Positions 1 through 7,084 of a stretch of DNA of 19,515 bases are shown here, in pieces; within the stretch, counting starts at the first letter, position 1, and each line of letters opens with the position of its first letter. Below the pieces are notes generated by a model. That model worked only from the letters and a program-made list of their open reading frames with translations. It was not told where the DNA came from and searched no databases. Position numbers and translations under genes: made by a program. Source of the DNA: JACCQS01 sp050999295 (lineage in GTDB: Bacteria > Actinomycetota > Actinomycetes > Mycobacteriales > Geodermatophilaceae); the NCBI GenBank assembly GCA_050999295.1, contig JBPCPI010000125.1:1-19515 (forward strand), in the 5' to 3' direction.

Positions 1-31
1 GCCTTAGGGAGGCGGCGCTCTGGCAAGGATT

Positions 32-109
32 GGACGCCGAGTCCCCGCAGTAGGCGCGGGTTTGTCACACCAGACGTACGGATGTCTGCGGCCCAGGCGG
101 GACAAACCT
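32..109 (+). ncRNA. candidate IS110 bridge-RNA-like structured left end
   Basis: The non-coding DNA before the transposase folds well on paper. A small GGAC/GTCC hairpin lies at 32-44. A longer stem pairs GGTTTGTC (59-66) with GACAAACC (101-108), and a G-T pair at 58/109 extends it. Inside it is a second hairpin, CAGACGT (71-77) with ATGTCTG (82-88), including one wobble pair, around an ACGG loop. The two stems are separated by unpaired stretches at 67-70 and 89-100. IS110 recombinases are known to use a bridge RNA from a non-coding end, with a 5' hairpin and internal loops. The assignment here is inference from position and fold only. Confidence 0.3.
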
Positions 110-228
110 CGTCCTAGACGGTATGACGTGACCGCTCGTTCGTGAGTGGTTGCGGGCCGGGGCCGCGCTCACGCAGCGTTCGTGGGTTACCGAGTGGGGG
201 CTGCCTGCTCGGCCTATCCGACTTGCGT

Positions 229-234
229 GGGAGG
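229..234 (+). promoter_or_regulatory. ribosome binding site of the IS110 transposase
   Basis: GGGAGG lies five bases before GTG at 240. It supports that start over the upstream in-frame TTG at 150, because the DEDD domain begins only ten residues after the GTG. Confidence 0.6.
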
Positions 235-239
235 CCCCG

Positions 240-1343
240 GTGCCTGTTGGGCGTACGAGTGTTGGTCTGGATGTTGATGCGCGATCGGTTGCTGCAGCGG
301 CGATCGATGGCGTGACCGGCGAGGTGAGGCAGGCGCGGTTGACGCCCTCGCATGATCACATCCGGTCCTGGGTCGTCGAGTTGGCCGGCGCGGTCGCGGT
401 GACCTATGAGCCGGGTCCGACTGGGTTCGGGCTGTATCGATCGTTGACCCAGGCCGGGATCCGGTGCGTGGTCGCAGCACCGTCGAAGCTGCAGCGCCCC
501 TGCGGTGACTGGGTCAAGACCGATGCCAAGGACGCGGTGCAGCTGGCCCGGTTGCTGCGTCTGGGTGAGCTCACCGCGGTGGCGGTCCCGAGTGTCGAGC
601 AGGAAGCGGCACGGGATCTGGTGCGGGCGCGGGAGGACGCCCGCGGTGATCTGATGCGGGCTCGGCACCGGCTCTCGAAGCTGGTGCTGGGTCAGGGCAT
701 CGTCTACTCGGGCGGGAACGCCCGGACCGGTGTGCACGACCGGTGGCTGCGGGCGCAGTGCTTCGACAACCCGGCCACGACGATGGCGTTCGAGTCCGAC
801 TACGACGCCGTGCTCGCCGTGGCCGCCCGCCGCGACCGTCTCGACACCGCGATCGCCGAGCTGGCCGCGGACAGCGAGTTCACCCCGGTGGTGCACCGGC
901 TGGCCTGTCTGCGGGGCGTGTCGACGTTGACCGCGTTCGCGCTCGCCGTGGAGATCGGCGACTGGCACCGCTGCAACGGCAACAGCATCGGTTCCTTCGT
1001 CGGCCTCGTGCCCAGCAAGCACTCCTCGGGCGCGTCACGGGTGCCGGGCTCGATCACCAAGCCCGGCAACACCCACGCCCGACGACTGCTCGTCGAAGCC
1101 GCCTGGCACCACCGCGCCACCTACCGGCCGGGCAAGACCATGCGCGCTCGGTGGGAACTGGCCCCACCCGCGGCCCGGGCCCGCGGCGATGCCGGCAACC
1201 GGCGGCTGCACAACCGCTGGATCAGCTTCAACCTGCGCCGCAAACGCCCCGTCATCGCCAACGTCGCCGTCGCCCGAGAACTCGCCGGCTGGTGCTGGTC
1301 CCTAGCCGTCCTCAACAGCCGCCCCGACACCGCCATGGACTGA
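240..1343 (+). CDS. IS110-family transposase (DEDD recombinase)
   Basis: A 367-residue RNA-guided DNA recombinase that excises and inserts the element through a circular form. The N-terminal RuvC-like DEDD domain shows D11 (GLDVD), E57 (TYEPGPTG) and D95/D98 (KTDAKDA), spaced as in the family. A middle Arg/Ala-rich helical region follows at about 115-150. The C-terminal Transposase_20 domain carries GLVPSKHSSG (about 255-264) and GSITKPGNTHARRLLVEAAW. Ser262 or Ser263 is a candidate for the catalytic serine of this domain. The GTG at 240 is chosen because of its GGGAGG site. The frame is also open upstream to a TTG at 150, but those residues do not resemble the family. All key acidic residues are present, so the enzyme looks functional. 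No accessory gene is seen. Confidence 0.9.
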   Translation: MPVGRTSVGLDVDARSVAAAAIDGVTGEVRQARLTPSHDHIRSWVVELAGAVAVTYEPGPTGFGLYRSLTQAGIRCVVAAPSKLQRPCGDWVKTDAKDAVQLARLLRLGELTAVAVPSVEQEAARDLVRAREDARGDLMRARHRLSKLVLGQGIVYSGGNARTGVHDRWLRAQCFDNPATTMAFESDYDAVLAVAARRDRLDTAIAELAADSEFTPVVHRLACLRGVSTLTAFALAVEIGDWHRCNGNSIGSFVGLVPSKHSSGASRVPGSITKPGNTHARRLLVEAAWHHRATYRPGKTMRARWELAPPAARARGDAGNRRLHNRWISFNLRRKRPVIANVAVARELAGWCWSLAVLNSRPDTAMD

Positions 1344-1502
1344 CGGCCCCCGACCGCTTCGTCGACCCACTGTGGCGCCAGCAGCGCATGCAACGACCCG
1401 CGTCCTGACCATGAGCAACCGACCCCCTGGGCCGGCGACACTCGACCCCAGACACGCGGACAGCTCCTGCCGAACAACCCGTCCTGCGGTAACCAACCCG
1501 CG

Positions 1503-1512
1503 CATATCAGTC
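1503..1512 (+). repeat. internal copy of the IS right-end motif CATATCAGTC
   Basis: CATATCAGTC occurs here and again at 1629-1638, 126 bp further on. Both copies follow an ACCC located 3 or 4 bases upstream. The internal copy lies in the non-coding DNA after the transposase stop. Confidence 0.6.
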
Positions 1513-1566
1513 TGACCGCGCGTCGCCAACGACACGCTCACCACCACAGACACACCGACGAAGCAC

Positions 1567-1600
1567 AGGCGCCCGCCCGGAGCAATCCGGGCCGGCGCCT
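1567..1600 (+). terminator. strong GNRA-capped hairpin near the IS right end
   Basis: Two 15-base arms (1567-1581 and 1586-1600) pair with a single C-C mismatch around a GCAA loop, which is a GNRA tetraloop. No T-run follows, so it is not a classical intrinsic terminator. It may stop transcripts leaving the element, stabilise an RNA 3' end, or be part of a structured element RNA. The fold is seen; the role is inferred. Confidence 0.5.
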
Positions 1601-1611
1601 CACCATGCCCC

Positions 1612-1617
1612 TTGACA
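1612..1617 (+). promoter_or_regulatory. candidate outward -35 box at the IS right end
   Basis: TTGACA sits about 20 bp before the presumed right end. In IS110-type elements a right-end -35 box can join a left-end -10 box when the element circularises, giving a junction promoter. No good -10 box lies 16-18 bp downstream in the inserted form: the bases at the ideal position read AGTCAT. Confidence 0.4.
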
Positions 1618-1628
1618 AGAACCCACTA

Positions 1629-1638
1629 CATATCAGTC
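1629..1638 (+). repeat. terminal copy of the IS motif CATATCAGTC
   Basis: Exact 10-bp match to 1503-1512, located at the presumed right border of the insertion sequence. Confidence 0.55.
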
Positions 1639-1828
1639 ATGCCCAGATGGCGGCCGTGCGTTGTCTTCGTCATGACACACGTGGCAACGCAGGGTATCTG
1701 TGAACCTGCAGGTGCGACCGAGGCGCGCAGGTTCGTCCGGCTACCGGCCGCCGGCCGGTTCCGGAACGGCGCAGATGGGTCCATCATGCAGGGGTCAAGG
1801 ACCGGACAAACCGCTGGAGGTGAGCGCT
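1639..1828. other. intergenic DNA with adjacent palindromes before the VOC gene
   Basis: No gene is supported here. There is a TGCGTTG/CAACGCA inverted repeat (1657-1663 and 1685-1691) with GTCATGAC (1669-1676) in its loop. Two palindromes touch each other: ACCGGCCG/CGGCCGGT (1743-1759) and GTTCCGGAAC (1758-1767). They lie 60-90 bp before the VOC start and could be an operator. The ribosome site GGAGG is at 1816-1820. Confidence 0.4.
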
Positions 1829-2203
1829 GTGGGAAGCGTCGTACATTTCGAGATCCCCGCCGATGATGTGAGCCGAGCCCAAGACTTCTATCGCCAAGCG
1901 TTTGGCTGGGATGTCAGCGAAATGCCGGACATGGGGTACACCATCTTGAGCACGACCAAGACCGATGAGCAGGGCATGCCGACCGAGCCGGGGGCCATCA
2001 ACGGCGGGATGGCGAAGCGGGGGCAGCCACTGACCGGGCCCGTCATCACCATCAGCGTCGAGGACATCGATCACGCACTCGAGCAGGTCGAAGCGCTGGG
2101 CGGCTCGACCGTGCAGGGCCGTCAGGATGTCGGGGGGATGGGCTTCACCGCCTATTTCAAGGACACCGAGGGCAACACGATGGGTATGTGGCAGAACGCT
2201 TGA
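1829..2203 (+). CDS. VOC-family (glyoxalase/bleomycin-resistance-like) protein
   Basis: A 124-residue protein of the vicinal oxygen chelate fold. Residues 5-30 (VVHFEIPADDVSRAQDFYRQ) match the typical first strand and helix of a VOC half-domain. The C-terminal YFKDTEGNTMGMWQ matches the end of the second half. His6 and the acidic residue in DTEGN are at positions that often bind metal in this family. One protein usually holds two beta-alpha-beta-beta-beta modules and often dimerises. The substrate cannot be told, and many such small proteins are uncharacterised. The GTG at 1829 is chosen for its spacing to GGAGG (1816-1820); the GTG at 1820 overlaps that site. It converges with the MFS gene, with 17 bp between stops. 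Confidence 0.85.
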   Translation: MGSVVHFEIPADDVSRAQDFYRQAFGWDVSEMPDMGYTILSTTKTDEQGMPTEPGAINGGMAKRGQPLTGPVITISVEDIDHALEQVEALGGSTVQGRQDVGGMGFTAYFKDTEGNTMGMWQNA

Positions 2204-2220
2204 TTCTGCGGGACACCCGG

Positions 2221-3471
2221 CTACGTCCGGCCGCCAGCCGCCTCGGGGGTCAGTACGGCATCGTGCCCCGCTTTCCCGTTCGTGGCCGGACGTCGCAGGA
2301 CCGTACGGCCGGCCAGGAACAGCACAGCACCGAGCAGCAGGGCGACCGCGCCGAGAATCAGGATCGGGATGCCGCTGCGCAGGGAATCGCCGGCCACCAG
2401 GGCGACGATCGTCGGTACGGCGAAGCCGAAGTACACGACGAGGTAGAACACCGAGACCAGGCCGCCGCGGCGATCTGCGGGGGCGAGCAGGTCCGAGACA
2501 GTGATCCCCGAGGTGATGGCGAGTCCCTCCGAGACGCCGATAAACAGGGATGCCGGAAGCACCCACGGCCAACCGTCAGGCTGCACGGCGACGTAGCCGA
2601 GGACGCAGCCGACCGCGGCCAGAAGCGCCGAGGTCCAACCGGAGGTGGCCGGACCCCAGCGCCTTGCCAGGGTCGTGGCCATGGCGGCCGAGCCTTGTAC
2701 GAGCAGTGCGCTGACCCCGACGAGGGCGAACACCGCGCCGAACCCCTGATCGGCAACCAGCAGCGGGAAAACGGTCAGCGACAGGACCGCGTAGGTGTAG
2801 ACGATCAGCCCCGCCGGCAACAGATAGGCCAGGAATCCAGCACCGGCCCCTGGCGGGATCCCGATCTGCAGCCGCCCCGGCCGATTGACGGTCATCGTCT
2901 CCGGGATACCTCGGGTCAGGAAGAACGCCACTGACACGAGCAGGACCGGCAGCGCGAAGGGCAGGATCTCGGGAAGTGGAGCCCACTGGACGAGCAGTCC
3001 CGAGGTCAGCGGGCCGATCGCGAACCCCGAGGCCATCGCCGCGCCGGCCTTCATCGCCGCACTGGCGGCGCCGGCCGGTCCGGCCAACTCCCGCAGCCAC
3101 ACCACCCCGACCGTGAACACCGCGCCGCTGGTCAGGCCTTGCAGCAGCCGACCCACATAGATCATCGGTTCGCCGATGGCAGTCGTGAGCAGCAACACGA
3201 TCAGCGCCCCGAGACAGAGCAGGGTGAACGGCACCACGACCCGCGCGCGACCGTACCGGTCGGAGTACGGCCCGCCCAGCAGCAGTGACGGGACCAGGCC
3301 GAGTGCGTAGACGGCGAAGAAGACCGTCAGGGACAGCGCACTCAGGTCCAACGCATCGGTGTAGTACAGCAGGACCGGCGAGGGCGCCTGGGTGGAGAAC
3401 GCGATCCCGAACAAGGCGGCCATCAAGCGCCACTGCAACCGCGGTGACCCCGACCCGTCTGGGTTCAGCAC
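2221..3471 (-). CDS. MFS transporter
   Basis: A 416-residue protein with about twelve hydrophobic helices, the standard length for a major facilitator permease. The loop between helices 2 and 3 reads GGPYSDRYGRARVV, the family motif A for conformational switching. The protein should sit in the cytoplasmic membrane and exchange a small solute, often a drug or metabolite, using the proton gradient; the substrate cannot be predicted. The first in-frame start is GTG at 3471, without a clear ribosome site; Met17 is an alternative. It begins 19 bp after the DUF3151 stop on the same strand, so it is probably co-transcribed with that gene. The C-terminal tail after the last helix is short and basic. 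Confidence 0.88.
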   Translation of the reverse strand: MLNPDGSGSPRLQWRLMAALFGIAFSTQAPSPVLLYYTDALDLSALSLTVFFAVYALGLVPSLLLGGPYSDRYGRARVVVPFTLLCLGALIVLLLTTAIGEPMIYVGRLLQGLTSGAVFTVGVVWLRELAGPAGAASAAMKAGAAMASGFAIGPLTSGLLVQWAPLPEILPFALPVLLVSVAFFLTRGIPETMTVNRPGRLQIGIPPGAGAGFLAYLLPAGLIVYTYAVLSLTVFPLLVADQGFGAVFALVGVSALLVQGSAAMATTLARRWGPATSGWTSALLAAVGCVLGYVAVQPDGWPWVLPASLFIGVSEGLAITSGITVSDLLAPADRRGGLVSVFYLVVYFGFAVPTIVALVAGDSLRSGIPILILGAVALLLGAVLFLAGRTVLRRPATNGKAGHDAVLTPEAAGGRT

Positions 3472-3490
3472 TTCAGCGTCACGTCTTGCT

Positions 3491-3907
3491 TCAGCCCAGC
3501 TGTCCGGGATCGAAGGACGGGTCGCACTCCTGGAGCAGGTCCCGCAGCCGCTGGGCCTCCTCGTTCTCGCCGATCTCAGCCGCAGCTTCGGCCAGAACCG
3601 CGACGCAGGTCAGAAAGCCGACATTGCCCGGATGGTCGCCGGGGACCGGTCCGTACCCGCCCCAGCCGTTCTTGCGCAACGAATCCAGGCCGCGGTGGTA
3701 GCCCGTACGGCCGTACGCGTAGGCCTCCATCGTGCTGCCTTTCGCCAGCGCTTCCACGGCGAGGCCGGCCCAGGCGGCCGGATAGGCTGGATAGGCCGCG
3801 GCGACCGCGCTGGCTTCGTCCCCGCGAGCGGCTGCAGCGTCGGCCTCGGGGTTGGCGGGCAGCAGGACCGGCGGCGGCCCCGGAAGCAGATTGCCATGCA
3901 TAGTCAT
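3491..3907 (-). CDS. DUF3151 family protein
   Basis: A 138-residue soluble protein found almost only in actinobacteria. The recognisable core is AAWAGLAVEALAKGSTMEAYAYGRTGYHRGLDSLRKNGWGGYGPVP, followed by a helical region GFLTCVAVLAEAAAEIGENEEAQRLRDLLQECDP, a TPR-like helix pair. No catalytic motif is visible and the function is unknown. I recall its mycobacterial relative as Rv0360c, near fba, which fits the neighbourhood here. The ATG at 3907 starts M-T-M-H-G-N-L; the second Met is also possible. It lies between the Rv0361-like gene upstream and the MFS gene downstream, all on the minus strand. Confidence 0.87.
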   Translation of the reverse strand: MTMHGNLLPGPPPVLLPANPEADAAAARGDEASAVAAAYPAYPAAWAGLAVEALAKGSTMEAYAYGRTGYHRGLDSLRKNGWGGYGPVPGDHPGNVGFLTCVAVLAEAAAEIGENEEAQRLRDLLQECDPSFDPGQLG

Positions 3908-4572
3908 GGCACCGACCGTAGGTCATGCCCCGAGGCCGAAGAGGGGTCAGCGGGGCGCGTCGCTCCCGGCGGGCGGCGTCGGGCTGGGTGCCGGGTCCGA
4001 GGGGGGCGTCGGAGTCGGCGAGCCGGGTTCGGTGCTGGGCGCGCTCGGCGACGGCTCGGTCGGCTGCGTCGTCGGGGCCTTGCTGCCTCCGGCGGGGTCA
4101 GGATCCAGGCTCGGCTGCTGGTCCGCCGGTCCCGGCTGGCCCCACCCGAATCCGCGGCTGACCCGTTGCCGGTCAGTTCGCCGAGCGTCGTACCCGCGGT
4201 TCCGCCGGACAACGGGTGTCCGCTCAGCAGTTCGAAGCCAGTGATTGCGGCCACGGCGAGCCCGAAGACGATGAGCACCGCTGCGATCAACCGGCGTGGT
4301 CGAAGCACGGCCCGCGCTGGTGGCCCGACCGCCGCGGGCCGTTCGTCGGTTCCCTTACGTCGTGCGGCGATCAGCGCGGCTGCGGCTTGCGCGTGGGTGC
4401 GCGTACGGTGCAGCGACTGCGTGTAGAGGGCGGCCAGTGAGCCGCCGATCACTTGAGCCAGGGACAGGTCGAGCTGGATCCGGCGTGCCGGCAACGATTG
4501 ATCTTCGGCTTTCCTGTCGTCGGTGCGCGGGATGGTCGACGTGGCTGTGTCTGAAAGTTTCCGGAATTCCAT
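3904..4572 (-). CDS. Rv0361-like membrane protein, frameshifted
   Basis: The open frame encodes 222 residues. Residues 30-60 (LDLSLAQVIGGSLAALYTQSLHRTR) and one membrane helix near 95-115 (LIAAVLIVFGLAVAAITGFELLSGHPL) resemble the actinobacterial membrane protein that sits beside DUF3151. After LTGNGS the frame becomes Arg-rich and unlike any extracytoplasmic tail. The frame one base back reads RGFGWGQPGPADQQPSLDPDP and then a Pro/Thr/Ser-rich tail with GC-rich third positions, ending at a stop at 3947-3949. One base therefore appears to be missing near 4155-4165. The corrected gene would be 3947-4572 with a 39-bp gap to DUF3151; the uncorrected frame runs into an ATGA overlap. The two glycine-rich helices that I recall between GGSLAA and LYTQSL are also absent. 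Confidence 0.65.
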   Translation of the reverse strand: MEFRKLSDTATSTIPRTDDRKAEDQSLPARRIQLDLSLAQVIGGSLAALYTQSLHRTRTHAQAAAALIAARRKGTDERPAAVGPPARAVLRPRRLIAAVLIVFGLAVAAITGFELLSGHPLSGGTAGTTLGELTGNGSAADSGGASRDRRTSSRAWILTPPEAARPRRRSRPSRRRARPAPNPARRLRRPPRTRHPARRRPPGATRPADPSSASGHDLRSVP

Positions 4573-4763
4573 ATCTTCATCTGAAATCGCGCGTTCGGGT
4601 CGCGCCGTCGTGGTGGGCGGTGTCTATTTCGGCCAACGCATTCCCGCGCGCAATGACTCCGAGATCCGACAATCGTGAGGCAACGCACAATCGCCGAGGG
4701 TGGCATCCTTCGCCGGCATCCCGGCTTGGCACGGTGGGTCGGGCGTAAGGAGATGATGGGCCG

Positions 4764-5969
4764 GTGTTGCTGCCGCACCCCAGCCAGGCCGCGTCCCGGC
4801 TTCGCCTGGCCGCTCGTCTCGCCGCCGGTGTGTTGACCGCGCTGACTGCTACCACCGCGGGGCTCGCCCGCTTCTTCGTCCACCGGATCTTGAACGTGGA
4901 CCGGGCGAAGCTGTACGACATTCCGGTGCTCGGCCTTGCCGACGGCGTCGTACGACTCGGGGCCACCGACAACTCGCTGCTGCCCGGTACGTACGGGCTC
5001 ACCTGGTGTGGCACCTCCAGTGACTCGGAAGGACACGCGATCGTCGGGCGGATCGAGGCGATCGACGACCTCCCCACCCCCCGGGCGCAGCGACGGTGGG
5101 CGCGAGGGCGCCACCATCGCAGCGTCACCCGGGAACTGGTTGAGGTTCGCCACGGCGAGTTGACGGTCGGGGTGGACACGACATGGGAGCAGTACGCCTA
5201 CCTCGGCGACCCGGGTACGGGGCACGGGCTGGACTTCGTCGAGGTCGATCTCCCGGGTGAACTCGGGACATTCCCTACCTGGCTGTTGCCGGGCGACGGT
5301 GGCTCGCGCTGGGTCATCGCCGTACACGGACGTGGCGGGAGCCGGGGCGAGACGATGCGCATCCTGCCGACCCTGGCAGCGCTGGGGTTGCCGACGCTGA
5401 TTCCGTCCTACCGCAACGATGTCGGTGCCCCGGCCACCGCAGATCGTTATTACCATCTGGGCGAGACCGAGTGGCACGAGATCGACGCGGCCATGGCGTA
5501 CGCGCTCGAGCACGGCGCGACCGAACTCGTGCTCTACGGATGGTCGATGGGTGGGGCGATCGTCCTGCAGGCCGCCGTGCGGTCCGAGCGGGCCGATTCG
5601 GTGATCGCGCTGATCCTCGACTCGCCCGTCATCGACTGGCGCGACACCTTGCGCGCCAACGCCCGGGTCAACCGGTTGCCGCGGGCGGCCGCCGAGTTAG
5701 GCCTGCAGATGGTGCAACGGCGGCTACAGCTGGATCTCGACGACTTCGACTGGGTCGCGCGAGCCGACGAACTGACCCGCCCGATGCTGATCTTCCACGG
5801 ACCCGAGGATGTCTTTGTGCCGTGGGAGCGGGGTCTGGCGCTGGCGAGGGCGCGGCCGGACCTCGTCTCGATGGTCACCTACGAGGGTGCCGCGCACACG
5901 AAGTCCTGGAACGTGGACCCGGAGGGCTACAAGCGGGAGGTCCGCGACTTCCTGCTCGGCCTCGACTGA
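4764..5969 (+). CDS. alpha/beta hydrolase (prolyl-oligopeptidase-like fold)
   Basis: A 401-residue serine hydrolase. A hydrophobic N-terminal helix (about 15-40, LAAGVLTALTATTAGLARFFV) suggests a membrane anchor or uncleaved signal. The C-terminal half carries the hydrolase fold: HGRGGSRGE as oxyanion region, GWSMGG with Ser261 as nucleophile, Asp349 in HGPEDVFVPW and His378 in GAAHTKSW. The substrate is unknown; an esterase or peptidase is possible. The GTG at 4764 has AAGGAGA ten bases upstream. Residues 5-17 are encoded by a copy of the dispersed repeat found three times in the SDR gene (14987-15122), so this N-terminus is partly repeat-derived. The gene diverges from the Rv0361-like gene (191 bp between) and converges with fba. 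Confidence 0.85.
   Translation: MLLPHPSQAASRLRLAARLAAGVLTALTATTAGLARFFVHRILNVDRAKLYDIPVLGLADGVVRLGATDNSLLPGTYGLTWCGTSSDSEGHAIVGRIEAIDDLPTPRAQRRWARGRHHRSVTRELVEVRHGELTVGVDTTWEQYAYLGDPGTGHGLDFVEVDLPGELGTFPTWLLPGDGGSRWVIAVHGRGGSRGETMRILPTLAALGLPTLIPSYRNDVGAPATADRYYHLGETEWHEIDAAMAYALEHGATELVLYGWSMGGAIVLQAAVRSERADSVIALILDSPVIDWRDTLRANARVNRLPRAAAELGLQMVQRRLQLDLDDFDWVARADELTRPMLIFHGPEDVFVPWERGLALARARPDLVSMVTYEGAAHTKSWNVDPEGYKREVRDFLLGLD
4777..4815 (-). repeat. dispersed repeat copy at the hydrolase N-terminus
   Basis: In inverse orientation this matches the SDR repeat unit 15083-15122. Bases 4791-4815 are identical over 25 bp to the complement of 15083-15107. The next ten bases outward (ACCCCAGCCA) also match, with a small indel and substitution between. 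The shared stretch is far longer than chance allows between unrelated genes. Confidence 0.8.
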
Positions 5970-5973
5970 CCAG

Positions 5974-6033
5974 ACTTTCTCCGGATTAAGTCGCTTCTGC
6001 GCCGGCGCAGACCGCACATTCTCCGGAGAAAGT
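5974..6033. terminator. large inverted repeat between the convergent hydrolase and fba genes
   Basis: Outer arms ACTTTCTCCGG (5974-5984) and CCGGAGAAAGT (6023-6033) pair perfectly over 11 bp. They enclose a perfect 16-bp palindrome, TCTGCGCCGGCGCAGA (5996-6011). The right arm is also half of a local palindrome, TTCTCCGGAGAA (6019-6030). It sits 5 bp after the hydrolase stop and 16 bp from the fba stop, so a bidirectional terminator is the plain reading. There is only a weak T-rich tail. Confidence 0.6.
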
Positions 6034-6049
6034 TCCTTTGAGCGGCCCT

Positions 6050-7084
6050 TCAGCGGCCCATCGTCGTGCCGGCCGAGAGCAGGTGCTCGCAGGCTTCGAC
6101 GGTTCGCGCGGCCATCGAGGTCTCGGCGGCTTTCAAGTAGGAGCGGGGGTCGTACAGCTTCTTGTTGCCGACCTCGCCGTCAATCTTGAGCACGCCGGCG
6201 TAGTTGGTCATCATGTGCCCGGCGATCGGCCGGGTGAACGCGTACTGCATGTCGGTATCGACGTTCATCTTCACTACGCCATAGCTCAGTGCCTCACGGA
6301 TCTCCTCCAGCGAGGACCCCGAGCCGCCGTGGAAGACCAGATTGAACGGCTTGCTGCCCTCCGGCAGTCCTTTGGCCGCGGCCACCACGTCCTGGCCGGC
6401 CTTGAGAATGTCCGGACGCAACTTGACGTTGCCGGGCTTGTAGACCCCGTGCACGTTGCCGAAGGTGGCGGCCAGGAGGTACTCGCCGCGCTCGCCCAGG
6501 CCGAGCTTGTCCGCGGTCGCGACATAGTCCTCGTCGGTCGTATAGAGCTTGTCGTTCATCTCGCCCACGACGCCGTCCTCCTCGCCGCCGACGACGCCGA
6601 TCTCCAGTTCCATGATGATCTTGGCCGCCGTACAGGCATCGAGTAGTTCCTCGGCGAGGTCGAGGTTCTCCTCGAGCGGTACGGCCGACCCGTCCCACAT
6701 GTGCGACTGGAACAGCGGCTCCTGGCCGTTGCCGACCCGCTCGGCCGACAGCGTGACCAGCGGGCGCATGTAACCTTCGAGCTTGTCCTTGGGGCAGTGG
6801 TCGGTGTGCAACGCAATCTGTACGGGGTACTCCGTGGCCACCACGCGGGCGAACTCGGCAAAGGCCGACGCTCCGACCACCATGTCGTTCACCCCGAGGC
6901 CGGACAGGAACTCGGCGCCACCGGTGCTCACCTGGACGATTCCGTCACTTCCGGCATCGGCGAAGCCCTTGAGCGCGGCGTTCAGCGTCTCCGACGAGGT
7001 GACGTTGACCGCCGGATAGGCGAACCCACCGTCCTTGGCCCGGCGGATCATCTCGGCGTACTTCTCAGGCGTGGCGATCGGCAT
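6050..7084 (-). CDS. fba: class II fructose-bisphosphate aldolase
   Basis: A 344-residue zinc enzyme that reversibly splits fructose 1,6-bisphosphate into dihydroxyacetone phosphate and glyceraldehyde 3-phosphate in glycolysis and gluconeogenesis. The protein starts MPIATPEKYAEM as in other actinobacterial class II aldolases. LHTDHCPKD holds the catalytic Asp95 and zinc ligand His96. The zinc and phosphate-binding segments ATFGNVHGVYKPGNV and FHGGSGSS, and the NVDTD segment, are all present, and the length is normal for the family. An upstream in-frame GTG at 7102 is possible, but the family consensus supports the ATG at 7084. It is divergent from DUF427 with a 97-bp gap. From memory, fba is followed by a dedA gene in M. 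tuberculosis; here two genes lie between them. Confidence 0.96.
   Translation of the reverse strand: MPIATPEKYAEMIRRAKDGGFAYPAVNVTSSETLNAALKGFADAGSDGIVQVSTGGAEFLSGLGVNDMVVGASAFAEFARVVATEYPVQIALHTDHCPKDKLEGYMRPLVTLSAERVGNGQEPLFQSHMWDGSAVPLEENLDLAEELLDACTAAKIIMELEIGVVGGEEDGVVGEMNDKLYTTDEDYVATADKLGLGERGEYLLAATFGNVHGVYKPGNVKLRPDILKAGQDVVAAAKGLPEGSKPFNLVFHGGSGSSLEEIREALSYGVVKMNVDTDMQYAFTRPIAGHMMTNYAGVLKIDGEVGNKKLYDPRSYLKAAETSMAARTVEACEHLLSAGTTMGR

Larger units (their letters stand above)
1..1638 (+). mobile_element. IS110-family insertion sequence (left edge not resolved)
   Basis: This is a transposase gene of the IS110/IS116/IS902 group flanked by long non-coding ends, the usual IS110 design. 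These elements lack long terminal inverted repeats and make no clear target duplication, so the borders are hard to set. The right end is placed near 1638, just after a CCCCTTGACA stretch and the CATATCAGTC motif. From memory, related actinobacterial elements end in a similar way. The left non-coding end reaches at least to about base 30 and may start before the window. The transposase frame is open throughout, so the element could be active. The exact left and right junctions are inferred, not seen. Confidence 0.7.

Noticed and set aside
114..1022. A 302-codon minus-strand frame opposite the transposase
   Set aside because: His/Arg/Pro-rich and without domain signals, while the plus frame shows complete IS110 motifs.
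3904..3907. ATGA overlap of the Rv0361-like open frame with the DUF3151 start, as in translational coupling
   Set aside because: The last part of that frame appears to be out of frame. The corrected gene stops at 3947, so the overlap is probably accidental.
4150..4170. Programmed ribosomal frameshifting in the Rv0361-like gene
   Set aside because: No X-XXY-YYZ slippery site or clear stimulatory hairpin was found; a simple indel explains the data better.
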